Notes: generated from the letters alone by a model not told the origin. Shown: positions 25,878 through 36,988, numbered from the stretch's first letter. The stretch: 64,000 nucleotides of DNA from Streptomyces asoensis (GCF_013085465.1 NZ_CP049838.1:3472001-3536000), one strand, 5' to 3'. Numbers and translations are program-made.

Positions 25878-25997
25878 GATTCAGCGTAGCAGGACGCATG
25901 GGTCTTGAAGGAGTGGGTGCACAGAGCAATGATGGAGATCAGGTACGCAAATCGCACTGGCTGCAATTCGATTTGTCGACATTCACAAGGGGACGGT

Positions 25998-26516
25998 ATG
26001 ACTCCTCTTCCCGGAGATCGTTTTCCGTCGGGCACCGGTTCGATAATGAGCCAGATGTCCGGAGAAAGACCCTTACGGATCAGAGCGGTCACCGAGGCGG
26101 ATCTACCCCATATCGTGCGCCTCGATGCCGACGCCTTCCCCCACGGTCCCTACCCCTACTTCGTCCTGCGCCAACTCCTCGCCGCCTGTGCCGACCTCGT
26201 GTACGTCGTGGACGACGGCACGGACCTCTACGGATACGTGCTCGCGACCTCGCCGAACGACGCGCAGAGCTGGGTTCTCAGCCTTGCCATCACCCCCGGG
26301 CTGCGCGGAAAGGGTTTCGGCCGGCAACTGATGACGAAACTGCTCGGTCAGCTACGGGCGAAGGGCACCCATTCCGTCCGGCTCTCCGTCGAGCCGCGCA
26401 ACGACTCGGCCATCGCGTTGTACCGCTCCCTGGGCTTCGTCCCGGATCCCGGCGGGCCCCGCGCGGACTACTTCGGCCCCGGCGAGGACCGTCTCCTCAT
26501 GACGCTCACCCTGTGA
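25998..26516 (+). CDS. GNAT-family N-acetyltransferase (contains a TTA codon)
   Basis: 172 residues from ATG 25998, preceded by AGGGGA. The acetyl-CoA site is LAITPGLRGKGFGRQLM (motif A, RGKGFG), followed by SVEPRNDSAIALYRSLGF (motif B), as in RimI-type and small-molecule acetyltransferases. Codon 26 is TTA (26073-26075), a leucine codon that in Streptomyces needs the developmentally regulated bldA tRNA, so expression may be late. It is divergent from the SCO2525-type methyltransferase across a 120-bp gap and might belong functionally to that cassette. Substrate unknown. Confidence 0.85.
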   Translation: MTPLPGDRFPSGTGSIMSQMSGERPLRIRAVTEADLPHIVRLDADAFPHGPYPYFVLRQLLAACADLVYVVDDGTDLYGYVLATSPNDAQSWVLSLAITPGLRGKGFGRQLMTKLLGQLRAKGTHSVRLSVEPRNDSAIALYRSLGFVPDPGGPRADYFGPGEDRLLMTLTL

Positions 26517-26958
26517 GCCCCCCGAACCCCCGCACATACCTGCGCTGCCAAGGCGTCTCCACCGCGCGTCGGTCGTAGTGGCGGCGGACGTAGTCCACCG
26601 CCTCGCCCGCCGGTACGCCGTCCAGGACCGCCAGGCACGCCAGTGCCGTCCCGGTGCGGCCGCGGCCGCCGGCGCAGGCTATCTCCACGCGTTCGTCGGC
26701 CGCTCGGCGCCACGCCTCGGTGAGGGTCGCGTGGGCCTGCGCGCGGTCGCTCGGGAGGCGGAAGTCGGGCCAGCGGAGCCAGCGGGACTCCCAGGGCGGC
26801 CGTGGAGGCCGCGCGCCGAGGAGATAGACGCCGTACGCGGGGGTGGGGGCCGTACGGTCGAGCGGGCGGCGCAGGCCGCGGCCGCGGATCAGGCGGCCGG
26901 ACGGCAGCAGGAGCACCCCTGGCTCACCCGCACGCCAGACCCACGCGTCGTTTCTCAT
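26506..26958 (-). CDS. Protein-tyrosine phosphatase family protein
   Basis: 150 residues. The P-loop is IACAGGRGRTGTAL: nucleophile Cys95, five residues, then Arg101 (CX5R), with Thr following as in PTPs. The upstream WPD loop is present as WPDFRLPSD with Asp65 as general acid. Small size and no extra domain suggest a dual-specificity or low-complexity PTP. It would remove phosphate from protein tyrosine (or similar) residues. Its end overlaps the convergent GNAT gene by 11 bases. Partner kinase unknown. Confidence 0.85.
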   Translation of the reverse strand: MRNDAWVWRAGEPGVLLLPSGRLIRGRGLRRPLDRTAPTPAYGVYLLGARPPRPPWESRWLRWPDFRLPSDRAQAHATLTEAWRRAADERVEIACAGGRGRTGTALACLAVLDGVPAGEAVDYVRRHYDRRAVETPWQRRYVRGFGGLTG

Positions 26959-27038
26959 CTCCCCATTCGAACGCGGTCATGGGGGACGGGCAACCGATTC
27001 GGCGCAACCGGTGGTCTGGAGGGCGAGGAGGGTGCTTG

Positions 27039-27641
27039 ATGCAGGCCGAACAAGAAGACCGGTTCCAGGAGTTCGTCAGAGCCCGGTGGTCCCGGCTCGT
27101 ACGGACCGCGTATCTGCTCACGGGGGACGTCCACCACGCGGAGGACCTGACGCAGACCGCGCTGGCCAAGGCGTACCGGTCATGGCGACGGATCTCGCGC
27201 AGCGACAACCCCGAGGCGTATGTGCGGCGGATGCTGGTCAGTTGCAACAGTGACCGGTTCCGCAAGCGGCGGGTCACCGAGGCGCTGACCGCGGCGCCGC
27301 CCGAGCGGGCGGGGCGCGACGAGGGCGCGGGGCAGGTCGAGGAGCGTGGCTCCCTGCTGGCCGGACTGGCCCAACTGCCGCCGAAACAAAGGGCGGTGGT
27401 GGTCCTGAGGTACTGGGAGGACCTGTCCGAGGCGGAGGTGGCCGAAGTGCTCGGCTGCTCGCCCGGCACGGTCAAGAGCCAGGCGTCCAAGGGACTCGCG
27501 AAGTTGCGCGTGTATCCGGGGCTGGCCGCCGACCGCACGGTGCCCGGTGGTCGGGGTCAGGGGCAGGGGCAGGGGCAGGGGCAGGGGCAGGGGCGCAGTC
27601 AGGTTCGGATTCAGGGTCAGGTACAGGGAGGCAGTAGGTGA
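27039..27641 (+). CDS. ECF sigma factor, SigE family
   Basis: 200 residues from ATG 27039, six bases after GAGGAGGG. Region 2 reads LVRTAYLLTGDVHHAEDLTQ, and region 4 has LPPKQRAVVVLRYWEDLSEA and EVLGCSPGTVKSQASKGLAK. This is the SigE-type ECF family common in Streptomyces. The C-terminus ends in a Gly-Gln run encoded by a CAGGGG repeat, so it can differ in length without losing frame. The next gene overlaps as GTGA and encodes a membrane protein with an N-terminal cytosolic part: a likely anti-sigma factor. Confidence 0.9.
   Translation: MQAEQEDRFQEFVRARWSRLVRTAYLLTGDVHHAEDLTQTALAKAYRSWRRISRSDNPEAYVRRMLVSCNSDRFRKRRVTEALTAAPPERAGRDEGAGQVEERGSLLAGLAQLPPKQRAVVVLRYWEDLSEAEVAEVLGCSPGTVKSQASKGLAKLRVYPGLAADRTVPGGRGQGQGQGQGQGQGRSQVRIQGQVQGGSR
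27558..27593 (+). repeat. Six tandem CAGGGG hexamers within the sigma factor gene
   Basis: Six perfect CAGGGG units (27558-27593) encode alternating Gln and Gly in the C-terminal tail of the sigma factor. Because the unit is six bases, slippage changes tail length but not the frame. Confidence 0.95.
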
Positions 27642-28606
27642 ACGGGGCGGGAAAGCAGGTGAACCAGGGGGACTTCGGGTTCGAGGAGCGGATGCGTGAG
27701 CTGCTCGCTGAGGACGCGTACACCATCCGGCCCTCGTCGGCGCCGTATCCGGCGATCCGGCGGCGCGGACTGGCCGAGCGGCGGCGGCGCGTGGCGCTGA
27801 CCGGGGCGGCGCTGATGACGCTGGCCGCGGTGCCGGTGGGGGCGTACGCCGTGGCCGGGGGGAACGGGGGGCGGGGCGCTGACACGGCGGCACCGAAGCC
27901 GTCGGTCAGCGCCCCGCACAGCCCGGCCGGGAGCACGGGGGGAAGCACCGGCGGAAGCCCGTCCGCGACATCTACGGGCACGGCGGGCGGACCCGCGCAG
28001 CCCGCCACGGACGGGCAGCTGCTCGACGGGATCACCTTCGCGCAGGCGGCGGACGGGCTGAAGAAGTGCCTGGCCGCCGAGGGCGGGCCGCCCGGGAGCG
28101 CCGCGGATCTGGGCGAGGCCGAGGACTACCGGATCATCCTGGCGATCAAGAGCACCGGAGACTCCAACGCCCCCGGCGACGGCATCTACGTCACCGCGGT
28201 GAAGGAGCGGTCCGCGGGCCGCTGGGTGGTCTGCTCCATCAAGGACGGGGTGGCCTCGGGCATCAGCGCCGGCACGATCGACACCGGGGTGCCGGGCACG
28301 GGCCCGGTCGTGGTCGACGGCAACGGCGGGCAGCTGTACCAGCAGTCGTTCATGGACAAGGGCAGGTGGAAGCTGCCGTTCAGGTGGGGAATGATCGGCA
28401 CCGTCGAGGCGTCGGTGGCCAAGGTGACCGTGTCCTACGGCGACGGCGGCCCCGTGACCGCGGCCCTGGACCACGGCTGGTTCGCCGCCGCCGGGATGCT
28501 GAACCAGCAGGTCACGCTGGCCCCGCACATCAAGGGCTACGACGGCTCCGGCAAGCTGGTCTACGACTCCGACGAGGACGAGACGTACCAGCGCACGCTG
28601 CCCTAG
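27638..28606 (+). CDS. Single-TM membrane protein, probable anti-sigma factor partner
   Basis: 322 residues from GTG 27638, overlapping the sigma factor stop (GTGA), with GGGAGG upstream. A cytosolic N-terminus of about 50 residues (FEERMRELLAEDAYTIRPSS) is followed by one TM helix (about 52-73, VALTGAALMTLAAVPVGAYA), a Ser/Thr/Gly/Pro-rich linker, and an extracellular domain (about 130-320) with a single Cys pair. The position and topology are those of anti-sigma factors of SigE-type ECF genes, although no zinc-binding anti-sigma motif is present. It would sense an envelope signal and release the sigma factor. Confidence 0.75.
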   Translation: MNGAGKQVNQGDFGFEERMRELLAEDAYTIRPSSAPYPAIRRRGLAERRRRVALTGAALMTLAAVPVGAYAVAGGNGGRGADTAAPKPSVSAPHSPAGSTGGSTGGSPSATSTGTAGGPAQPATDGQLLDGITFAQAADGLKKCLAAEGGPPGSAADLGEAEDYRIILAIKSTGDSNAPGDGIYVTAVKERSAGRWVVCSIKDGVASGISAGTIDTGVPGTGPVVVDGNGGQLYQQSFMDKGRWKLPFRWGMIGTVEASVAKVTVSYGDGGPVTAALDHGWFAAAGMLNQQVTLAPHIKGYDGSGKLVYDSDEDETYQRTLP

Positions 28607-28628
28607 GTCGTGTCCTGGCCGACGTCGG

Positions 28629-29303
28629 TCAGGGGGCGCTCGGCCCCGGTGTCACCAGCCCCGACTCGTAGGCCACGATGACCAGTTGGGCCCGGTCCCG
28701 GGCGCCCAGCTTGCCCATGATCCGGCTGACGTGGGTCTTCGCGGTGAGCGGGCTGAGGCCCAGTTCCTCGGCGATCCCGGTGTTGGTCAGGCCTCGCGCG
28801 ACCAGGGCCAGCACCTCGCACTCCCGTTCGGAGAGACACTCCGGGCCGCCCGCCGTGGGCGGCCCGGAGGGGCCACGCAGGAACTGGGCGATCAGCCGGG
28901 CGGTGGGCCCCGGCGACAGCAGCGCCTCGCCCGCGGCGACCGTGCGGATGGCGTCGAGTAGTTCGGCGGGCCGGGTGTCCTTCACCAGGAAGCCGGCCGC
29001 CCCCGCGCGCAGCGCCTCGACGATGTTCTCGTCGGTGTCGTACGTGGTCAGGACGAGGACGCGGACCCCGGCCAGCTCCTCGTCGGCGGCGATCAGCCGG
29101 GTCGCCTCGATGCCGTCGAGGTCGGGCATGCGGATGTCCATCACCACGAGGTCGGGGCGTTCGCCACGGGCCACCGCCACCGCCTCCCGGCCGGTACCGG
29201 CCTGCCCGACCACCCGCATGTCCGGCGCCGACTCGACGAGCATCGCGAACGCCTCCCGTACGAGGGTCTGGTCGTCGGCGAGCAGCACTCTGAGCGGCTT
29301 CAT
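28629..29303 (-). CDS. NarL/LuxR-family two-component response regulator
   Basis: 224 residues. The receiver domain starts VLLADDQTLVREAF with the acidic pair, the phospho-acceptor Asp is in LVVMDIRMPDLDGIEAT, and the switch region LVLTTYDTDENIV and Lys of VKDTRP follow. The C-terminal LuxR HTH reads LSERECEVLALVARGLTNTG followed by LSPLTAKTHVSRIMGKLGA. It is coupled to the sensor kinase gene by an ATGA overlap, and the MMPL transporter precedes both. The target promoter is not known, but the MMPL gene is a natural candidate. Confidence 0.95.
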   Translation of the reverse strand: MKPLRVLLADDQTLVREAFAMLVESAPDMRVVGQAGTGREAVAVARGERPDLVVMDIRMPDLDGIEATRLIAADEELAGVRVLVLTTYDTDENIVEALRAGAAGFLVKDTRPAELLDAIRTVAAGEALLSPGPTARLIAQFLRGPSGPPTAGGPECLSERECEVLALVARGLTNTGIAEELGLSPLTAKTHVSRIMGKLGARDRAQLVIVAYESGLVTPGPSAP

Positions 29304-30622
29304 CGGTCCTTCCCGTGCGGCAGTACGGCGCTCACCTCGAAGCCCTTCCCGTCGTCGCGCGGTCCGGCCTCCAGCGAGCCGCCGACGCTGCGCGCCCGCT
29401 CCCGCATCCCGACGATCCCGAAACCGGGCGCACCACCGCCGTCCCCCGCACGCCCGCCATGACCCGCGCCGCCACCTCTCCCCACGCCGTCTCCCCCCGT
29501 GTCCACGCCCGCTCCGTCGTCGGTGACCCTGAGCCGCAGGGCGTCCTGCTCCTCGTACACCCGGACCCGGACCCCGACCCCCGCCGTCAGGTCGTCCGGC
29601 CCGCCGTCCCGGCCGCCGTGCCGCACCGCGTTCGTCAGCGCCTCCTGGACGATCCGGTAGGCGGCCGCGCCGACCGCGGGCGGTACCTCCCCGGACCGTA
29701 CCGTCAGTTCGACCCGCGCACCGGCCGCACGGGCCGTCTCCGCGAGGTCGGGCAGACCGTGCAGGCCGGGGAGCGAACCCCGGGCGTCCGGCGTGCCGAG
29801 GTCGCGCAACACCTCCAGTGTCGTACGGAGTTCGCCGCGCGCGCTGCGGCAGGTCCCGGCGATGTCGTCGAGGGCCTTGGCGACGGCCGCGCGGTCCAGG
29901 CGGTCGGGGTCGGCGGCCAGGACGTGCGCGGCGACGGAGGTCTGCACGCCGATCAGGGTGATGGTGTGGGCGAGCAGGTCGTGCAGGTCACGGGCGATGC
30001 GCAGGCGTTCCTCGGCGACGCGGCGGCGGGCCTCCTCCTCCCGGGTGCGCTCGGCGCGCTCGGCGCGCTCGACGATGGCGGCGACGTACCGGCGGTAGTA
30101 GCGGACGTCGATGCCGCAGAAGAGGACGGCGATGATCCAGCCGGAGATCCGCAGGAGCTCCAGCGCCTCGTCCGGGTTGGTGAGGGCGTTGATGATCAGT
30201 GCCGGGCCGAGGACGGCGCACCCGGTGATCAGTGTCCGGCGCACCGTGCCGGTCGCCGCGACCGTGTAGAGCGCCACCATGGTCGCGGGGACGGGCGCGG
30301 CGTGGTTGTTGTCGAGGGCGTGGTACGGGACGACGCATACCACCACCGCGAGCAGGGCCGGCACCGGACGGCGGCGCCGCCACGCGAGGGGCACGTTCGC
30401 GGTGAGCAGCAGCGTCCAGCCCAGCGCGTCGGGCCGGGGCCCGTCGACGCCGAGCAGGGCGAGGGCCGTGGCGAGGGCGGCCGTCGCCGCGGCCAGCAGT
30501 ACGTCGTTGCGGGTGCCGTGCGGGGCGGTGCGGGGGTCACGGTTGATCGCCGCCATGATCCGCTCGCCCCGGCGGGGCCTCACCGTTGTCGTGGTCTCCT
30601 GCACGGGTTCATCCTGCGGCAC
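29300..30622 (-). CDS. Two-component sensor histidine kinase (HisKA_3 type)
   Basis: 440 residues from GTG 30622, which has GGAGGGG seven bases upstream; ATG 30556 is an internal alternative. Four to six TM helices occupy about residues 40-165 with few external residues. The dimerisation box RIARDLHDLLAHTITLIGVQ carries the phospho-acceptor His. The ATPase domain has EALTNAVRHGG (N box), DDGAGVD (G1) and GFGIVGMRERA (G2), with a Gly-rich insert between G1 and G2. It pairs with the response regulator downstream. The lack of an external sensor domain suggests sensing in or near the membrane. Confidence 0.92.
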   Translation of the reverse strand: MPQDEPVQETTTTVRPRRGERIMAAINRDPRTAPHGTRNDVLLAAATAALATALALLGVDGPRPDALGWTLLLTANVPLAWRRRRPVPALLAVVVCVVPYHALDNNHAAPVPATMVALYTVAATGTVRRTLITGCAVLGPALIINALTNPDEALELLRISGWIIAVLFCGIDVRYYRRYVAAIVERAERAERTREEEARRRVAEERLRIARDLHDLLAHTITLIGVQTSVAAHVLAADPDRLDRAAVAKALDDIAGTCRSARGELRTTLEVLRDLGTPDARGSLPGLHGLPDLAETARAAGARVELTVRSGEVPPAVGAAAYRIVQEALTNAVRHGGRDGGPDDLTAGVGVRVRVYEEQDALRLRVTDDGAGVDTGGDGVGRGGGAGHGGRAGDGGGAPGFGIVGMRERARSVGGSLEAGPRDDGKGFEVSAVLPHGKDR

Positions 30623-30672
30623 GAGGGCGCCCCTCCGGGAGAGAAGGGGCGCCCCGCCGGTCCGCGAGCGGC

Positions 30673-32784
30673 TCACACCGGCTCCGTCTGCCGCTCCGGT
30701 CGGCCCGGCTGCTCGGGCCGCCGCTGCTCGGTCTCCGGCGCCCGCGACAGCCGCCCCGGCCACCACACCTTGCTTCCCAGCGCCACGCTCGCGCTGGTCA
30801 CGAGATAGGTGCGGACGAGGAAGGTGTCCAGCAGCACGCCCACCGCGATCACGAAGCCCAGCTCGACGAGTTGGACGAGCCCCATGTTCGTCAGCACGGC
30901 GAAGGTCGCGGCGAGGACGAGGCCGGCGGAGGCGATGACCCCGCCGGTCGTGCGCAGCGCGGTCAGCGCCGTGGCGACGGGATCGGCGCCGCGCATCGAC
31001 TCCTCCCGCATCCGGTGCATGAGGAAGATGCCGTAGTCGACGCCGAGGGCGACCAGGAACACGAAGGACAGCAGCCCCAGCCCCGGATCCGTGCCCTCGA
31101 AGCCGAACACCGGCCCGAACACCAGCCCGCCGATGCCGAGCGCCGCGCCCCACACCGCGACCACGGCGGCGACGAGCATCAGCGGCGCGACGAGCGACCG
31201 CAGCAGCACGATCAGGATCAGCAGGACGGAGACGAGGACGAGCGGCACGACGATCATCCGGTCGCGGGCGTTGGTGTCCACCAGGTCGATCTGCTGGGCG
31301 CTCGGCCCGCCGACGTAGGAGCCGGTCAGCCGGGCCCGCAGTGCCTCGATGGTCGCCGTCTCGGCGGCGGACTGCGGCGGTGCGGCGGCGGTCACCGCGA
31401 TCTCCGTCCAGCCTTCTCCGGTACGGCCCCGGCGTGCGTCGGCGACGCCGTCCGTGTCCCGGATCGCGGCGAGGGTGGCCTCGGCCCGGCCGGTCGGGGT
31501 CAGCACGTCGATGGGCTGGGCGGACTGCTCCGGGAAGGCCTTGGCCAGGGTCTCCATGGCGACGACCGACTCGGGCCGGTCGACGAAGGAGTCCTGCTGC
31601 TTGACCGCGCCGGGCAGGTTCAGCGCGCCCAGCGCGAGGGCGCCGAGCAGGACGGCGCCGGCCGCCAGGACGGTCCGCGGACGCCGCCCCGCCGAGGTGC
31701 CCATCGCGGCGAACAGCGACCGGCGGACCTTGGGCGTGCTGCCGTAGGCGGGCACCAGCGGCCAGAACACCCGGCGGCCCAGCAGGACGAGGAGCGCGGG
31801 CAGCAGCGTCAGCATCGTGACGAGCGCGCACAGCACGCCCACCGTGCCCAGCGGTCCCATGCCCCGGTTGGAGTTGAGGTCGGCGGCGAGCAGGCACAGC
31901 AGTCCGGCGGCGACGGTCCCGGAGGAGGCCAGCACGGCCGGCCCGCAGCCGCGCAGCGCGGCCCGCATGGCGTCGTACGGCCGCTCCACGCGCCGCAGCT
32001 CCTCCCGGTAGCGGGAGACGAGCAACAGGGCGTAGTCCGTCCCCGCGCCGAAGACGAGGATGGTCATGATGCCGGAGCTCTGCCCCGACACCGTGGTGCC
32101 GAAGGCCTGGTTGAGGCCGTAGGCGACCCCCATGGACAGGTAGTCGGCGATCCCGGCCACCGCGAGCGGCACCAGCCACAGCACCGGGCTGCGGTAGATC
32201 AGGATCAGCAGGACGGCGACGACACCCACGGTGGTGTAGAGCAGTGGCCCGCCGAGCGAGTCGTAGACCTTGGCGGCGTCGGTGGCCAGCGCCCCCGTCC
32301 CGCCCACCTCGACGGTCAACCCGCCCTCGCTGTGGGCGACTTCGCGTACGTCCTCGACGAAGGCGTCCCGTTTCTTCTCGTCGGTGCCGGGCTCGTTGGT
32401 GGCGACCGGGTACATGAGCGTGGCGCCGTCGGCGGACGGGACGCCTCGCGGGGCCCCGGTCAGCGCGTGGTCCCCGGCGACCCGGGCGACCTGCTCCCGC
32501 GCCGTCGTCCGGTCGGCGGCGGTCAGGCCGCCGTCGCGGTGGTAGACCAGCACCAGCTCGGTGCTCTCACCGCCGGGCAACTGCTCCTGGAGCCTCGCGA
32601 CCCTGGTCGAGTCGGCGCTCGCCGGCAGGTAGTCGGTGACCCGGTCGTGCTGTACGTCGGCGAGCTTGGCGGCGAACGGCGAGGCGAGCGCGAGCACACC
32701 CACCCACAGCGCGAGCACCACCCAGGGGATGGCGCTGCGCCGGCCCTTCGTCTTCCCGGCCCCCATGAAATCTCCGGCCCCCAT
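30673..32784 (-). CDS. MMPL-family RND transporter
   Basis: 703 residues from ATG 32784 (GGGAGGG eight bases upstream; the repeated MGAGDFMGAG start allows a second ATG at 32766). About 11-12 TM helices in two halves of the MMPL architecture, each with an external porter domain. Conserved segments include SSGIMTILVFGAGTDYALLL and FLVALGVDYGIFLMHRM, the proton-relay Asp-Tyr motifs of both halves. Such proteins export lipids or antimicrobials using the proton gradient. It is likely co-transcribed with the downstream kinase and regulator genes, suggesting envelope-stress or drug control. Confidence 0.92.
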   Translation of the reverse strand: MGAGDFMGAGKTKGRRSAIPWVVLALWVGVLALASPFAAKLADVQHDRVTDYLPASADSTRVARLQEQLPGGESTELVLVYHRDGGLTAADRTTAREQVARVAGDHALTGAPRGVPSADGATLMYPVATNEPGTDEKKRDAFVEDVREVAHSEGGLTVEVGGTGALATDAAKVYDSLGGPLLYTTVGVVAVLLILIYRSPVLWLVPLAVAGIADYLSMGVAYGLNQAFGTTVSGQSSGIMTILVFGAGTDYALLLVSRYREELRRVERPYDAMRAALRGCGPAVLASSGTVAAGLLCLLAADLNSNRGMGPLGTVGVLCALVTMLTLLPALLVLLGRRVFWPLVPAYGSTPKVRRSLFAAMGTSAGRRPRTVLAAGAVLLGALALGALNLPGAVKQQDSFVDRPESVVAMETLAKAFPEQSAQPIDVLTPTGRAEATLAAIRDTDGVADARRGRTGEGWTEIAVTAAAPPQSAAETATIEALRARLTGSYVGGPSAQQIDLVDTNARDRMIVVPLVLVSVLLILIVLLRSLVAPLMLVAAVVAVWGAALGIGGLVFGPVFGFEGTDPGLGLLSFVFLVALGVDYGIFLMHRMREESMRGADPVATALTALRTTGGVIASAGLVLAATFAVLTNMGLVQLVELGFVIAVGVLLDTFLVRTYLVTSASVALGSKVWWPGRLSRAPETEQRRPEQPGRPERQTEPV

Positions 32785-32926
32785 GAAACGGGCCCTCCCT
32801 TCGGCACGGCTGTCTGGTTGCGCTCTCCAGACTTCCGGCACGCAGGGGGCGGAGCGTCGCGCGTGAGGGCGAGTTCGGGAGTACTGCCGGGGGTGACCGG
32901 ACGGGGGGACTACTCCCTGGGGAGTA

Positions 32927-33622
32927 TCAGGACGGCGTCCGGGCCGCGACCAGCAGGCGGGTCACGTCTTCCGCGCGGATCGTCAGGGCCGCGCCCACCG
33001 TCGTGAGGACCTCTCGTTCGGCCGGGGTGTACGGGCCGTCCGCGAGGGCGATGCGGGCGCCCTGGAGCAGGATCGATTCGCGGCCGACCGCGGCGAGGTG
33101 CGGGGCGAGCGGGTCGAGGGCCTCGTGGAGCTCTATGGCGAGGCCCGCGCCGTACGGTTCGCCGTAGTTGTGACCGGTGTCGGAGGCGAGGGCGGCGACG
33201 AGCGCGGCGAGCTGTTCCTCCGTGCAGTCGGTGAAGCCGGCCGAGCGCACCGCGCCCGCCGCCGTCTCCAGCGACGTACGGGCGCAGGTACCGCCCGCGG
33301 ACAGGACCGCGAGGGCGACGGTGTGGACGGCGTCGCGGAGCATCGCCGAGAAACGGATGGTGGTGGGGTGGTCGAGGACGTCGGTGCCGAAGTGGCGGCG
33401 GCAGGCCGCGCACTCGACGACCGGGCCGGTCTCGCCGCGTGGCACGACCGGCATGCCGAGGAGGGTGAAGCGGCGCTGGCCGGTCAGCCGCTGGTAGTTG
33501 CGGTCGCCTCCGCAGCCCGGGCAGAAGAACTCACCGTCGCCCGCGGGCGTCCACGCGGTGCGGGTCCCCAGGATGCGGGCAAGCCCGGTGACACGGCCGT
33601 CACGTCCCCGTTCTGGCAGCAC
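32927..33622 (-). CDS. TerB-like (tellurite-resistance fold) zinc-ribbon protein
   Basis: 231 residues from GTG 33622, six bases after GGAGG. Near the N-terminus FFCPGCGGDRNYQRL and ECAACRRHFG give two CxxC pairs of a zinc ribbon. The C-terminal helical part (about 105-230) holds GARIALADGPYTPAEREVLT, the acidic TerB-fold segment. No signal peptide. This Streptomyces family is annotated as TerB-like, but a role in tellurite resistance is not established. It stands alone upstream (in transcription) of the MMPL gene and downstream of the leuA terminator. Confidence 0.8.
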   Translation of the reverse strand: MLPERGRDGRVTGLARILGTRTAWTPAGDGEFFCPGCGGDRNYQRLTGQRRFTLLGMPVVPRGETGPVVECAACRRHFGTDVLDHPTTIRFSAMLRDAVHTVALAVLSAGGTCARTSLETAAGAVRSAGFTDCTEEQLAALVAALASDTGHNYGEPYGAGLAIELHEALDPLAPHLAAVGRESILLQGARIALADGPYTPAEREVLTTVGAALTIRAEDVTRLLVAARTPS

Positions 33623-33752
33623 GTCGCACCTCCGTAACCCCGCGGCAACATCGCCGCACGCCTCCGTGATGTTAGCCACATCCATGAGGTGTAGTCAGCA
33701 CCCAGGACGAGACCTTCCCGTGACCTCCACAGGGGGATGGCCGATAAGCGAC

Positions 33753-33788
33753 GGGGCCCTGACCGCCGTATACGGCGGTCAGGGCCCC
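33753..33788. terminator. Perfect 36-bp palindrome, leuA terminator
   Basis: GGGGCCCTGACCGCCGTA (33753-33770) is followed without spacer by its exact reverse complement (33771-33788), giving an 18-bp perfect stem (the RNA loop will open a few central pairs). It starts 20 bases beyond the leuA stop. No T-run, as usual in this genus. Confidence 0.88.
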
Positions 33789-33808
33789 GAAAGTCCCGGT
33801 CAGGCCGG

Positions 33809-35896
<2,088 letters not shown>

Positions 35897-36967
35897 ATGA
35901 CGACTCACGGGGGCTTCGAGCCCGTCTTCTGCACCGTCGTACCGCCACACGTCCTCGACCGGCTGGCGCGGAACGACAACCCCGCTCTCTCCGGTCCCGC
36001 CCGGCGCACCATCCTGCGCGACAGCGAGCTGCGCGCACTGCGCCAGGTGACCACCGAGTACGGCCTCCTGGCCGCCCCGACGGCGAAGGCGCCGTCGGAC
36101 CAGCCGCTGCGCACGATCTACGACGCCGAGCACGGCACCTCGCTGCCCGGCACCAAGGTCCGCGCCGAGGGCCAGGACCCCGGCCGGGACGCCACCGTCA
36201 ACCGCGCCTACTCCGGGCTCGGCGCCACCTTCGACCTGTATCTGAAGGCCTACCAGCGCCACTCGATCGACGGCGACGGCCTGCCCCTCGACGCCACCGT
36301 GCACTACGACGAGGGCTACAACAACGCCTTCTGGAACGGCGAGCAGATGGTGTTCGGTGACGGCGACGGCGAGATCTTCGTCGACTTCACCAACTCCATC
36401 GACGTCATCGGGCACGAGCTCACCCACGGCGTCACGCAGTACACGGCGAACCTGACCTACAACGGCCAGCCGGGCGCCCTCAACGAGTCGATGTCCGACG
36501 TCTTCGGCTCGCTCATCAAGCAGTACTCGCTCGGCCAGACCGCCGCCGAGGCCGACTGGCTGATCGGCGCGGGCCTGCTCGCCCCGGACGTCACCGGCAC
36601 CGCCCTGCGCTCCATGAAGGCACCGGGCACCGCGTACGACGACGATGTCCTCGGCAAGGACCCGCAGCCCGCGACGATGGACGAGTACGTCCGCACCGGC
36701 CGCGACAACGGCGGCGTCCACATCAACTCCGGCATCCCCAACCACGCGTTCTACCTGGCCGCCACCGCCCTCGGCGGCTACGCCTGGGAGAAGGCCGGCC
36801 AGCTCTGGTACGACGTCCTGACCGGCGGCGAGCTCTCCGAGCGGGCGTTCTTCACCGACTTCGCCAAGCTGACGGTGCGAGCCGCGCGTGAGCGCTTCGG
36901 CAGCGGCGGGGAGGAGCTCCAGGCCGTGGAGAAGGCGTGGGAGCAGGTGGGGGTGCGGATTCTCTGA
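35897..36967 (+). CDS. M4-family metalloprotease, protealysin type
   Basis: 356 residues from ATG 35897. No signal peptide; instead a short propeptide with FCTVVPPHVLDRLARND, the protealysin-like PPxxLxxLA pattern. The thermolysin core has VIGHELTHGV (zinc His pair and catalytic Glu), ALNESMSDVFGSL (third ligand Glu) and GGVHINSGIPNHAFYL (the HxN/NHAFY segment with active-site His). It is a zinc endopeptidase that is either cytosolic or exported by a non-Sec route. It is followed 21 bases later by its presumed inhibitor gene. Confidence 0.9.
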   Translation: MTTHGGFEPVFCTVVPPHVLDRLARNDNPALSGPARRTILRDSELRALRQVTTEYGLLAAPTAKAPSDQPLRTIYDAEHGTSLPGTKVRAEGQDPGRDATVNRAYSGLGATFDLYLKAYQRHSIDGDGLPLDATVHYDEGYNNAFWNGEQMVFGDGDGEIFVDFTNSIDVIGHELTHGVTQYTANLTYNGQPGALNESMSDVFGSLIKQYSLGQTAAEADWLIGAGLLAPDVTGTALRSMKAPGTAYDDDVLGKDPQPATMDEYVRTGRDNGGVHINSGIPNHAFYLAATALGGYAWEKAGQLWYDVLTGGELSERAFFTDFAKLTVRAARERFGSGGEELQAVEKAWEQVGVRIL

Positions 36968-36988
36968 GTCCGTAATAGACAGGGACCC

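Noticed and set aside
30673..32179. Extension of the histidine kinase frame far upstream through the MMPL gene
   Set aside because: The kinase has a good GTG with ribosome site at 30622. The extension is Arg/Gly/Ala-rich shadow in the MMPL coding region.
33623..33685. Upstream ATG (33685) for the TerB-like gene
   Set aside because: GTG 33622 has GGAGG six bases before it and matches the N-terminus I recall for the family; the upstream extension has no such support.
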